Positions 9,695-18,027 of a stretch of DNA of 63,289 bases are shown here, piece by piece. The notes beneath the pieces were generated by a model. It was given only the letters and a program-made list of their open reading frames with translations, did no database searches and had not been told where the DNA came from. The position numbers and the translations under genes are program-made. The stretch is from Methanolinea sp. (GTDB lineage: Archaea > Halobacteriota > Methanomicrobia > Methanomicrobiales > Methanospirillaceae), in assembly GCA_030055515.1 (NCBI GenBank), contig JASFYI010000002.1, forward strand, positions 1-63,289, given 5' to 3'. Each line of letters opens with the position of its first letter. Within the stretch, counting starts at the first letter, position 1.

Positions 9695-10783
9695 TCACGG
9701 CACCTCCAGGATTGCCCTCACGACAGCCTCGCGGTCCTCGTGACGAACACCGGGATGGACGGGGAGGGAGAGGACGGTCGCCGCGCACTTCTCCGCGACG
9801 GGACAGTCCGCTCCGTCCGCGTATGCGGCGAGCGCGGGCTGCCTGTGGAGGGGAACGGGGTAGTGCACCGCCGTGCCGACCCCCCTCCCCCTGAGGTACT
9901 CCGCAAGATCGTCCCTCGGGAGGGGGAAGTCCTCGGTCACCCTGACGACGTACTGGTGGAATACGTGGGTGACCCCCGGTGCCGTGACAGGGCATTCGAT
10001 CCCCGCCCGCGCGAGACGGGAGATGTAGTACTCCGCATTCTCCCTCCTTTGCCTGTTGAAACCGTCCAATTTCTTCAACTGTTCCCTCCCGATGGCCGCC
10101 GCGAGGTCTGTCATGCGGTAGTTGTACCCAAGTATCGCGTGCACGTACTTCCTCTCCTGCCCGTGGTCGATCAGGACCCTGATTCTCCGGGCGAGCGCGG
10201 GATCGTCCGTCGTCACCATCCCCCCTTCCCCCGTCGTCATGTTCTTCGTCGGGTAGAACGAGAAGCAGCCCGCGACGCCGAGGCTCCCCGCCTTCCTCCC
10301 GTGGTATTCTGCCCCGTGGGCCTGCGCGGCATCCTCGACGAAGGGGATCCCCTCGTCGCTGCATATCTCGCGGAGGGGGTTTGCATCGCAGGGGTGCCCG
10401 AAGAGGTGGACGCCGATGACCGCGCGGGTTTTGGGCGAGAGGAGGTCAAGGACGCTCTCGATGGAGACATTGAATGTATCCCGGTCGATGTCGGCGAAAC
10501 GTGGCCGGGCACCGCACATGCAGACCGCGGACGCCGTCGCAAAGAAGGTGAAGGAGGGGACGATCACCTCGCACCCCGCGCCTATCCCGAGGGCCTGCAG
10601 GGTCACGTGGAGCGCGGCGGTGCCGGAACTTGTCGCGACCGCGTATTCTGTCCCGCAGTACCGCGCGAACTCCTCCTCGAATGCCGCGACCTCCGGGCCG
10701 CGCGCGAGCATCCCCGACCGGAGCACGCGGACCACGGCCTGCTCCTCCTCTGCACCGAGGCAGGGGGCCGCGACCGGGATCAC
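9695..10783 (-). CDS. DegT/DnrJ/EryC1/StrS aminotransferase (WbpE/WlbC type)
   Basis: A 362-residue PLP-dependent sugar aminotransferase. It begins MIPVAAPCLGAEEEQAV and contains the family core VEDAAQAHGAEYHGRK. The PLP lysine lies in CFSFYPTKNMTTGEGGM, and YNYRMTDLAAAIG follows. Members of this subgroup transfer an amino group to the 3-keto position of UDP-2-acetamido sugars. The GTG start at 10783 overlaps the acetyltransferase stop by four bases (GTGA), so translation is probably coupled. Confidence 0.88.
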   Translation of the reverse strand: MIPVAAPCLGAEEEQAVVRVLRSGMLARGPEVAAFEEEFARYCGTEYAVATSSGTAALHVTLQALGIGAGCEVIVPSFTFFATASAVCMCGARPRFADIDRDTFNVSIESVLDLLSPKTRAVIGVHLFGHPCDANPLREICSDEGIPFVEDAAQAHGAEYHGRKAGSLGVAGCFSFYPTKNMTTGEGGMVTTDDPALARRIRVLIDHGQERKYVHAILGYNYRMTDLAAAIGREQLKKLDGFNRQRRENAEYYISRLARAGIECPVTAPGVTHVFHQYVVRVTEDFPLPRDDLAEYLRGRGVGTAVHYPVPLHRQPALAAYADGADCPVAEKCAATVLSLPVHPGVRHEDREAVVRAILEVP

Positions 10784-11379
10784 GCGTCCCTCCTCCTCAT
10801 CGCGGCGGGGAGGTCCCTCACCCGCGCCGGCGCGCCGATCGCCATCTTGCCCGGGGGAACGTCCCTTGTCACGACAGCCGCCGCGGCCACGAATGCCCCC
10901 TCCCCGATGGTCACACCCGGCATGATCGTCGCGTTTGCACCGATCACGGCATTCTCCCCTATTTCAGGACCCCGCAGATCACCGCCCGAAGGAGGGTACC
11001 GGTCGTTCGTGAGGACGGCGGACGGCCCGATGAAGACACCGTCCCCGATCGTCGTGTGGGTCGGGATGAAGACCATGCTCTGGATCCGGACGTTGTCCCC
11101 GATCGTCCCGTACCCCTCGATGATCGAAGACGATCCTACCGAGACGTTGTGCCCTATCCGCATTTTCTCACGGATCAGCACGTTGTGCCCCGACTGGAAG
11201 TTGTCCCCGATCTCGACCTCGCAGTACACGACGAGGCCGGGCCGCAGCACGGCGTTCTTTCCTATCCTCGTGCCTGGGTACTTCTCAGTCCCGATGTACT
11301 CGCGGGAGGGAAAACCGATGGTGACAGGGTCAAAGACCCTCGCACCCTCCCCGAGGGAACACGTGCCGAGCGCGATCAG
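10780..11379 (-). CDS. Left-handed beta-helix acetyltransferase (WbpD/WlbB type), apparent CTG start
   Basis: A hexapeptide-repeat acetyltransferase expected to acetylate the 3-amino group of the UDP-sugar made by the downstream aminotransferase. Isoleucine-patch repeats run through the protein (IGDNFQSGHNVLIREKMRIG, IGDGVFIGPSAVLTND) and it ends with VTRDVPPGKMAIGAPAR. The first ATG/GTG/TTG in frame is GTG 11250, but family-like sequence (LGEGARVFDPVTIGFPSREY, then IGTEKYPGTRIGKN) continues about 43 codons upstream with none of these starts before a stop. The best fit is CTG 11379 behind GGGGGA, giving 199 residues, about the WbpD length. A TATA box lies about 26 nt upstream of that point. 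A start at GTG 11250 (156 residues) is the conservative alternative. Confidence 0.8.
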   Translation of the reverse strand: MIALGTCSLGEGARVFDPVTIGFPSREYIGTEKYPGTRIGKNAVLRPGLVVYCEVEIGDNFQSGHNVLIREKMRIGHNVSVGSSSIIEGYGTIGDNVRIQSMVFIPTHTTIGDGVFIGPSAVLTNDRYPPSGGDLRGPEIGENAVIGANATIMPGVTIGEGAFVAAAAVVTRDVPPGKMAIGAPARVRDLPAAMRRRDA

Positions 11380-11402
11380 AAGAATCCCCCGGATTGTTTC
11401 CT

Positions 11403-11414
11403 TTTTTATATATT
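11403..11414 (-). promoter_or_regulatory. TATA box of the nucleotide-sugar operon
   Basis: The minus strand reads AAAATATATAAAAAAGG here, a strong archaeal TATA element in otherwise GC-rich DNA. Its centre is about 26-30 nt before the proposed CTG start at 11379, so the mRNA would be leaderless or nearly so. It is the only clear promoter seen before the minus-strand run down to the 2-epimerase and ABC transporter. Confidence 0.55.
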
Positions 11415-11603
11415 TTGAATTGCGAGAAATAATGGTTGTGGGGATATCGACGAATTTCCGAGACGATTATCTAGGGCGATTGCCCCCACAGGAGGTCCTC
11501 TCCCACGGCAAAAAAACCGTTCCACGTGTATAGTATCCCCCTTTCCTCGCGATGGAAATGCCCGCATTCCATCTCTCCTCTTTCATCCCGTGAAATACTA
11601 TTG

Positions 11604-11662
11604 AAAAAAATACGCTGCCCGGGATTGCAGAGTCCGGCGCGGCGGCGAATGCATCGCCGCCG
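11604..11662 (-). terminator. Hairpin followed by a T-run after the zinc-ribbon PH-like gene
   Basis: A perfect 9-bp stem (CGGCGGCGA with TCGCCGCCG, loop of five) lies at 11640-11662. In the minus direction it is followed about 30 nt later by seven T residues (11604-11610). The position just after the stop at 11691 fits transcript termination. The T-run alone could serve as an archaeal terminator. Confidence 0.4.
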
Positions 11663-11690
11663 GGGAAAGGGTCTCCCGGCACACCCTCCC

Positions 11691-12353
11691 TCACCACATC
11701 CTCTCCTGAATCCGTGCTTTCGGCGCGTACTTCCGTGCGATCGCCTTGACCTGCTCGAAGTTCTCCGGCGTACAGTAAATGGCAAACGGGAAGATGAGCC
11801 ATTTCCGGGAGAACACGATCGACCGTTCCCTCGGGTAGATGGTGATGCTCCGTACCTCGTCCCAGCGCATGAAGTCCATCTCGCGGGTGATATTGACCAT
11901 ACTCCCCCCTGCACCGGAAATGGATCCCCCGAGGACCGTTCCCGCGAGTGTCGCGCGGTTGATGAGCCTGGATTCCTTCCCTGCCCGGTACCCGACTCCC
12001 CCGGGAGTGACCGCGAATTCCGTTGTGAGACCTCCCTTGGAGATGAACTGGACTGCCGCCGCGATGGCAAGACTCAGGATGACGAAGAAAACGAAGAGCC
12101 CCGCGATGTACGGGGCGGCAGCGATTCCTGCATTCACGTCCACGAGGGTAACGAGGATGATGACGAGCAGGAAGGCGATGCCGAGCGCCATGACGAGCTG
12201 GGTGACAACCGGCCGGCTGGAGATGACCGGGGCTTTCCGCGTCCAGAGCAGGACCTCTCCCCCCTCATCCCTGCCTTTATTCCCCTTGTTCCCGCACGCG
12301 GGGCAGGTCTCCCCATTTCGCAATTCTTTTCCGCACGTCTCGCAGAACGGCAT
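11691..12353 (-). CDS. Zinc-ribbon membrane protein with a C-terminal PH-like domain
   Basis: 220 residues. An N-terminal zinc ribbon has two Cys pairs (CETCGKEL, CPACGNKG). Two transmembrane helices follow at about 50-75 and 82-105 (MALGIAFLLVIILVTLV, IAGLFVFFVILSLAIAAA). The C-terminal half (FAVTPGGVGYRAG, FMRWDEVRSITIYPRERSIV) resembles the beta-rich PH-like domains found in prokaryotic membrane proteins. Its function is unknown. It is the first of several zinc-ribbon proteins clustered around the large Ig/toxin-like gene. A TATA-like TTTTTATAC lies about 40 nt upstream of ATG 12353. Confidence 0.75.
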   Translation of the reverse strand: MPFCETCGKELRNGETCPACGNKGNKGRDEGGEVLLWTRKAPVISSRPVVTQLVMALGIAFLLVIILVTLVDVNAGIAAAPYIAGLFVFFVILSLAIAAAVQFISKGGLTTEFAVTPGGVGYRAGKESRLINRATLAGTVLGGSISGAGGSMVNITREMDFMRWDEVRSITIYPRERSIVFSRKWLIFPFAIYCTPENFEQVKAIARKYAPKARIQERMW

Positions 12354-12417
12354 GGACTGACCTCATTCAGAAGTATATCCGGCCATTGTATAAAAAGGAG
12401 ATTTCCTCCCGGAGAAG

Positions 12418-13158
12418 TTAGAAGAATTCCATGATATATTCCCTTGGGATCTCCACTCTCACCTGAGTGGACACCGAGCTCGTTCCCACCGCTGCAGTGA
12501 CCGTGAGAAGGACAGGGCTCTTTCCGACGGGGGATGAGATACTAATCCCCGATTCGACTGAGCCTGCGCCAGTAGAAGGCGATACCGAGAGCCCCTCACT
12601 GCCGGGAGGAACGGTAATTGTGATCGTGGTCTCGGGTGCCGGCACCGGCGGGCTCTCTCCCACGATCTTCCATGTTGTGACCCTCAATAGGGCAGGAGAG
12701 TCCGGCGTCACGGTCACGTGGTCCGCACTTACCTGGAGGATGTACCGGACATTTTCCTCCTCCTCCTTTTTCTGCTCCCTCTTCCTGGAGGATGCCGCTC
12801 GCTTTGCCTTCTGTCTGCCAACCACCTGTGCCCCGATCCCGATACCCGCCCCGATGACCACAAGTGCCCCTATGACCACGATCCAGGAAATACCCCCGTC
12901 ACCACGGGGAGATGATTCGATCACATTGCAGTCGCACTGGCTGAATGGCCCTTTGCACTCAGTCTTCTGGCAGATGCCATTGATGCAGTCAGCTCCCCCC
13001 GAACAGGACATCCCGTTTTCCGGACAGCAAGGTACAGGTACTGGCCCTTCAATGGTCGTGTCAATACTCGACGAAACTGGGCACGTTGCGAGAGAGATTC
13101 CAAGCAAGAAAATGAGAATCACATGGAAATTTGGAAATGACAACCTAATGTGCTCCAT
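12418..13158 (-). CDS. Membrane protein: Cys-rich exterior, one TM helix, inside Ig-like domain
   Basis: About 246 residues. A signal peptide (FHVILIFLLGISLATC) leads a short Cys-rich region with about ten cysteines (CCPENGMSC, CINGICQKTEC, CDCNV), like EGF-type or disulphide-rich modules. A single TM helix follows (ISWIVVIGALVVIGAGIGIG), then a strongly basic and acidic stretch (RQKAKRAASSRKREQKKEEE). The positive-inside rule would put the C-terminal Ig-like domain (ITVPPGSEGLSVSPS, then VLLTVTAAVG) in the cytoplasm. That domain resembles repeats in the divergent 1250-residue gene next door. The ATG at 13158 is preferred over TTG 13164. Function unknown. Confidence 0.7.
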   Translation of the reverse strand: MEHIRLSFPNFHVILIFLLGISLATCPVSSSIDTTIEGPVPVPCCPENGMSCSGGADCINGICQKTECKGPFSQCDCNVIESSPRGDGGISWIVVIGALVVIGAGIGIGAQVVGRQKAKRAASSRKREQKKEEEENVRYILQVSADHVTVTPDSPALLRVTTWKIVGESPPVPAPETTITITVPPGSEGLSVSPSTGAGSVESGISISSPVGKSPVLLTVTAAVGTSSVSTQVRVEIPREYIMEFF

Positions 13159-13402
13159 ACGCAAATTGGTGCATTCTCCTCATAATAAAGTTCTTGGTGA
13201 AGGATTGCCCGTTCTCGCATGGGGAGAGTACTCCTAAATTTTCCCAAGGAAAATTTCACTCCTTCCTGTTACTCCCTCCTGCATTCCCTGGCAATCTTTC
13301 TGAAATACATTTTTCATCCCCGAGTACGAGTGATACCCAACAGGGTGCGTCTCGGCACATACTCTCGGATGGCCGACATTCACGCATCGTGCAAGGTGCT
13401 CC

Positions 13403-16400
13403 ATGGTAACAGTTCTCACCTTCCCTTACGACCCCGATTCCGGCAGGCTTGACCCTGTGACCGTCCGATCCCGTATCAGGGTCGCGGGGGGCGACGCCGT
13501 GCTCCTGAAAGACACAATCGACGTTGCCGTTGAACCGGGGTCCGGGTGGGAGGGTCTCGTGACGACTGCCGGCCACCAGCTGATTGACGGGAGACGGGCT
13601 GCCCGTTTCGAGGCTGCAATCAAGGAGGGGATGTCACTTGCCCAGTATGCGGCCCTGGTCATCCCCCGGGTCCCGGTCCGGCTGAAGGTCACCCTCATCC
13701 CGGATATGCAGGCGCCCGCCCCGGGAGTCCCCCTCTCCGTCCCGGTACCCATTCCCCCCCAGACAAGGGTCATCCCGATTTCCATACCCCCCATCGTCCC
13801 GGGAAAAATCGAGCTGGAAACAGTCTCCCTTCCCGACGACCCATCCGGAAATCCGCGGGGAGGGATCCGGGCGTGGGTCAGGTTCCCGTCATTTGTCCGA
13901 CCAACCGCTGATGAACTCCGAGCAGTACAACAATCGCTTTCCTTTACCGAGACAGGAGGGCAGTCGGCAATCATCCCGGGTCCCGTCTTTAGAGATATCG
14001 ATGGCAGTGTCACCCGGGAATATACCGCGCTTGCATCTCGCGAGACAATGGAGGGGGCACGGATCACCGTTGAGGTTACAGCAACGATCTGCGGGATCCT
14101 CCTCCGGTCATCCGCGAAACTCTCCTTTGCACCCCGGAGGGTCTTTCAGCCATACATTGTACCTGCCACTCTTGCAGTTGCGCCGGCACATCCATCCTCC
14201 TTTACGGCCCTCCTCAGGGAGATACTCCCCGACGGACAGGAGGCCGAGGTCCCCGATGCATCAATAGCGGTCACCGTCCCTGACTCTGCCACTGAAATCC
14301 TCTCCATCCAGCCATTGTCGGCAGTCGGGCAGTTAACTGCGACCGTGACCCAGGAAAAAGCAGGGCCTCCTGACCCTGTCCGGTGCCCCGTGGTATTCCA
14401 GGTCGGAAACGATCGGTTCGAGGATGCCATCACAATTACGCCAGGCCGGAGGGAGGGGCTCCTCGAGGTGGAGTTCTCTCCCCCGGAGAAAAACAGCATC
14501 AACCCCTACCTCGCCTCCGATTCGGTCATTCTCCGGGCACGCGTCAGGGATGTTCCGGCGACGATCTCCTTTGCAAAGGGTGCGATGTCCCGCTGGCTCG
14601 ATGACCCAAGCGCACCAGTTGCCCATGCCGAGGGATGGATCGCAGTCCGGGTCAGTGCAACACCGCCCGAACCGGGCTTTTCCACCCCACCTCCTGAATC
14701 GGAACCGGTGATTGTCACGGCTTTCGTGGATGGGAGGGTCATTGCTGAAGAGGAGGTCGCCATCCGGTTCGTGATGCCGCCGGTACTGGACGCATCACCC
14801 GGCGAGATCCGCCTGCCGGCAGGGAGGGAAGGAGAGGAAAGGACAGTCGTTCTTACCCTCAAGGGGAGTGCCCCCGGGACATGGCGGTTCGAACTGGAAG
14901 AGGAGGAGAGTGCATTGCCGTATCTCTCGGTCAGTGACCCGGTGGTGAGGGGACCGACGGCGACGTTTACTGTGAAGCTTACGGGCGTAGTCCCCCCTCC
15001 TGCGAGGGAGACCGGTCCCTTGCGATGGCAGACCCTGATCATCCTCCGCTCGCGGGCCACTAACGGGACAAACGAGATCGAGGGGCCCAATGTCAGAGTC
15101 CTCATTCTCAGGGAGGGCCTCTTTGTCGAGAAGATCTATGCGGTGGATGAGAGGAACCAGTACAAGACCAGCGAGCAGATGACAGTTCTCCCGCTCCGGG
15201 TCGACCTCCCCTACGAAGACAGACGACGAGTCGCCCGTGTCAAGCTCGTCGCGATGGTCTGGGACGGGACCGACCTCGTACGGGACGTGGGAGCAATCCG
15301 GGGCAATAGTCTCACCTGGGATACCCCCGTCTGTACGGCGGAGGACTGCCGGAAGTGGGAGACCATTTTTTCCGGAATGAAGGCCACTATTGTGGCGACC
15401 GATCAGGACGAAGTTGCCCTCGGGCCCCATAGTGATCTTGCAGGGACCTGGGGCATCTCGCTTGACAGGGTCATCCCGGGACATGGGGAGAAACTTCCGG
15501 GAGTGATCACAGCGACCTGCGATGCAGGGAGCGTTACCATCCCCCTCGTTCTCCGGCTCGGCGAACCGCCGGACGAAAAGACCCGTGCCATCGAGAAGGA
15601 GCGGGAGCGGTGTATCCGCATCATTGAGAACTGTATTCCAAAACCCTATCGCAAAGTCCTCCTCGAGGATCTCGAGCGCCTCCCCTGCAAGGGTGCCCGT
15701 GACTACCAGGTCTATGCCCGGCAGGTCTATGAAACAGCCTGGAAAATCTGGGCAGAAGACCAGAAGGACTACCAGTACTGGGAGAATGGCTGGGGATATT
15801 ACCTCTTTGCGGGTGCGGAATACGCAAAGATGGCAGGTGACCTTGCCTTTAACCTCCTCGTTGGGTACGCAACCAGTTCACTCGGGCCCGCTTACGCATA
15901 CGGGGCTTCCACTATGGCCTCGGAGTTCAAGGAACAGGGGCTCGAGTTCTACGCGTACTACGTTGCACACGCAGATGAGAAGGATTTCCGGACCTGCATC
16001 ATCGACTTCGTGAACGAGCGGTTCGAAAAGTTCCTCATCACACTCTCTACCGCGGCTGTCGATACTGTGATCCTGCAGGGGATCGATATCAGGAACCCCA
16101 AAACCTACACGCGGCTTGCCTGGCTGTGGCTCTGGAAGATCGAGACCAACTATGCACGAAATCCAGAAGCTGGTCTCCTAGAAGCCATGATCGCTGCCGG
16201 GAAGGAAGTGGCGATGGTATCCGGGACTTTGCTCCTCCATCAGTTTGTCAATACGCACGGGACCGCAAAATTGCGGGAGCTGCATACTTCCGTGAGAGAG
16301 AAAGGATGGCTCGGACAAGGACATGCCGGAAGGGACAAGGGTGAGGAGCCAAAGAAGAAACTAGAAAAAGAGGCTAAGCCGAAAAAAGAACAGACCAAAC

Positions 16401-17155
16401 AGGAAGAAGAGGCTAAGCCGAAAAAAGAACAGACCAAACAGGAAGAAGAGGCTAAGCCGAAAAAAGAACAGACCAAACAGGAAGAAGAGGCTAAGCCGAA
16501 AAAAGAACAGACCAAACAGGAAGAGAGTGAGATACCCGGAGAAGAACCCAGTGCGGAGAAAGTGAGCTTTAAACCTCCAACGGGAGTGGGAAGCGAAGGG
16601 ACCATCCAGCCCAAAAAGCGCCCTCAATCCACGTCCGAAGAGCATCCTCAGCCCCCACCCAAAAGGCCGCAGTTACCAAAGATGGTGAGAGAAGTGAATC
16701 AGTGGCTCAAGACTCATCCCGAGAGCCGACAGGATGTTTATATCTGCATGACTCCCGAGAGACAGGCACATATAAGCGTGGATGGTGCGCTTGTTCCCTC
16801 AAAAAAGGAGGGGCCGGCGGGAGGAGTGGAGGATAATATCTATGGGTCACCCCCCGGATTTGGCCCAATTGGGGGATATGGAGGACCGAAAGCGGTTGTG
16901 GTCCGGGTTCCAACCGATAAGATAGTGAAAGTGAGATACAGCGAATTGACCCAGAAGTACACCGACCATAACGGCCAGCCGCTCGATATGTCAAAACTCG
17001 AGGGGAAAGTCATCGCAATTTCCGCACCCCAGGGGACAGGTGTCATCCTCCTCCAGGTCCATAACGGGGTGCCTCAACCACGAATCTCCACAGATAACCT
17101 CCTCCGTTTCATCGATGGTCATTGGTACGATTTCAATGGGAGGCTTGTGGAATGA
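13403..17155 (+). CDS. 1250-residue multidomain protein: Ig-like repeats, helical region, charged repeat linker, toxin-like C-terminal domain
   Basis: No signal peptide is seen (start MVTVLTFPYDPDSGRL, with AGGTG before ATG). Residues about 90-720 are beta-rich Ig-like modules, including VTVPDSATEILSIQPLSAVG and VTIPLVLRLGEPPDEK at the end. Residues about 725-980 are helical with hydrophobic stretches (LAFNLLVGYATSSLGPAYAY, FLITLSTAAVDTVILQG). A charged linker at about 985-1060 contains four identical 13-residue repeats. The last 150 residues form a distinct globular domain: DVYICMTPERQAH, then GGPKAVVVRVPTDKIVKVRY. This layout (repeat trunk, pretoxin-like helices, linker, short C-terminal domain) is that of polymorphic toxins. 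The final domain loosely recalls ADP-ribosyltransferase/HYD1-like toxin folds, but this is only a visual impression. The next gene, a triple zinc-ribbon protein, could be a partner. Confidence 0.8.
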   Translation: MVTVLTFPYDPDSGRLDPVTVRSRIRVAGGDAVLLKDTIDVAVEPGSGWEGLVTTAGHQLIDGRRAARFEAAIKEGMSLAQYAALVIPRVPVRLKVTLIPDMQAPAPGVPLSVPVPIPPQTRVIPISIPPIVPGKIELETVSLPDDPSGNPRGGIRAWVRFPSFVRPTADELRAVQQSLSFTETGGQSAIIPGPVFRDIDGSVTREYTALASRETMEGARITVEVTATICGILLRSSAKLSFAPRRVFQPYIVPATLAVAPAHPSSFTALLREILPDGQEAEVPDASIAVTVPDSATEILSIQPLSAVGQLTATVTQEKAGPPDPVRCPVVFQVGNDRFEDAITITPGRREGLLEVEFSPPEKNSINPYLASDSVILRARVRDVPATISFAKGAMSRWLDDPSAPVAHAEGWIAVRVSATPPEPGFSTPPPESEPVIVTAFVDGRVIAEEEVAIRFVMPPVLDASPGEIRLPAGREGEERTVVLTLKGSAPGTWRFELEEEESALPYLSVSDPVVRGPTATFTVKLTGVVPPPARETGPLRWQTLIILRSRATNGTNEIEGPNVRVLILREGLFVEKIYAVDERNQYKTSEQMTVLPLRVDLPYEDRRRVARVKLVAMVWDGTDLVRDVGAIRGNSLTWDTPVCTAEDCRKWETIFSGMKATIVATDQDEVALGPHSDLAGTWGISLDRVIPGHGEKLPGVITATCDAGSVTIPLVLRLGEPPDEKTRAIEKERERCIRIIENCIPKPYRKVLLEDLERLPCKGARDYQVYARQVYETAWKIWAEDQKDYQYWENGWGYYLFAGAEYAKMAGDLAFNLLVGYATSSLGPAYAYGASTMASEFKEQGLEFYAYYVAHADEKDFRTCIIDFVNERFEKFLITLSTAAVDTVILQGIDIRNPKTYTRLAWLWLWKIETNYARNPEAGLLEAMIAAGKEVAMVSGTLLLHQFVNTHGTAKLRELHTSVREKGWLGQGHAGRDKGEEPKKKLEKEAKPKKEQTKQEEEAKPKKEQTKQEEEAKPKKEQTKQEEEAKPKKEQTKQEESEIPGEEPSAEKVSFKPPTGVGSEGTIQPKKRPQSTSEEHPQPPPKRPQLPKMVREVNQWLKTHPESRQDVYICMTPERQAHISVDGALVPSKKEGPAGGVEDNIYGSPPGFGPIGGYGGPKAVVVRVPTDKIVKVRYSELTQKYTDHNGQPLDMSKLEGKVIAISAPQGTGVILLQVHNGVPQPRISTDNLLRFIDGHWYDFNGRLVE
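16370..16525 (+). repeat. Four tandem 39-bp in-frame repeats
   Basis: The unit encodes EAKPKKEQTKQEE and occurs four times in succession with essentially identical DNA sequence; only the end of the last copy differs. It sits in the linker of the 1250-residue protein between the helical region and the C-terminal domain. Such near-perfect DNA identity implies recent expansion and probable length variation by slippage or recombination. Confidence 0.9.
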
Positions 17156-17202
17156 CTTCTGAGAAAGAACGATGAGACAATTTGGATGGGAGTTTGGCAT
17201 AT

Positions 17203-17811
17203 ATGGGTACGGAAAATGAATTATGTCCCCGGTGCGGCAGTCCCCGTTCGCCCAATGCACGGTTCTGCGGGTCGTGCGGATTCCGTTTCGGGGGACAGGA
17301 TACAGGCGAAATTATAGGTAGTGCACAGGAGACTGTTCGGTCGGCTGAGTCTGTCGTAAGAGTAGCTGAATCGGTCGTCAGGACTGCGGGTGAGGTGCGC
17401 GACCTGACAATTACACCCCCGGCAGAATGGAAGGTTGTCATCGGCGATCGGCTCCCGGAAGCACTGGCTGCAAAGGCAGCAGCATCGGTAGAATCGAGGC
17501 TTACCGGTGTGGTGGTCGAGAAGGCAACTTCCGCCCTGGATAAAGCAATATCCGGTACGGGAACGGACGGTTCTTTCCCACCGGCGGGAACGCAACAAGT
17601 TCCGGGAGGAGGGGCGCTCGTTCACGATGTACAATGTCCCTCGTGCGGGGCAGCACTGAGACAGGGGGCAAAGTTTTGTAGGTCATGCGGGGCAGCAGTA
17701 TCCAATGAAAGGATTCACCAGATGCCGGCACGGTGTCATGCCTGTGGTGCACCTGTACGTCCGGGCGCAAGATTCTGCGGGTCATGCGGGACAAAGATTG
17801 GATCGCCCTGA
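17203..17811 (+). CDS. Triple zinc-ribbon protein
   Basis: About 202 residues with three zinc ribbons of the CxxCG...FCGSCG type: one N-terminal (CPRCGSPRSPNARFCGSCGF) and two C-terminal (CPSCGAALRQGAKFCRSCGA and CHACGAPVRPGARFCGSCGT). They are separated by a helical region (SAQETVRSAESVVRVAESVV) and an alanine-rich stretch. ATG 17203 is chosen over TTG 17182. It starts 48 nt after the toxin-like gene on the same strand, so the two are probably co-transcribed. Double zinc-ribbon proteins are often adaptors or nucleic-acid binding; an immunity or partner role is inference only. Confidence 0.8.
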   Translation: MGTENELCPRCGSPRSPNARFCGSCGFRFGGQDTGEIIGSAQETVRSAESVVRVAESVVRTAGEVRDLTITPPAEWKVVIGDRLPEALAAKAAASVESRLTGVVVEKATSALDKAISGTGTDGSFPPAGTQQVPGGGALVHDVQCPSCGAALRQGAKFCRSCGAAVSNERIHQMPARCHACGAPVRPGARFCGSCGTKIGSP

Positions 17812-18027
17812 TGGGGCGTGTCCATTGCAATAGGATGGTTTCCCTCCTGCCCTGCTGCTGATCCACCTTACTTCCAGCCGTCTCTCCGCATCACCCGTCT
17901 TGAGGAACGCGGTGACAGAACAATATTATTTCCCGGGGAGATCAACAACCCGAACCGCGATCAGAACGTGCCATAGTGTGTGGTGCATGCCATATAGTGA
18001 TACGGGGAGACCCCGCCTCACGGATTG

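Noticed and set aside
9173-11533. 786-codon open frame on the plus strand
   Set aside because: It lies opposite the sugar-gene cluster, is rich in Arg, Pro and Gly with no domain, and arises from GC-biased third positions of the real minus-strand genes.
16370-16525. CRISPR-like array
   Set aside because: The units are contiguous without spacers and keep the reading frame, so they are coding tandem repeats. No CRISPR array was seen anywhere in the window.
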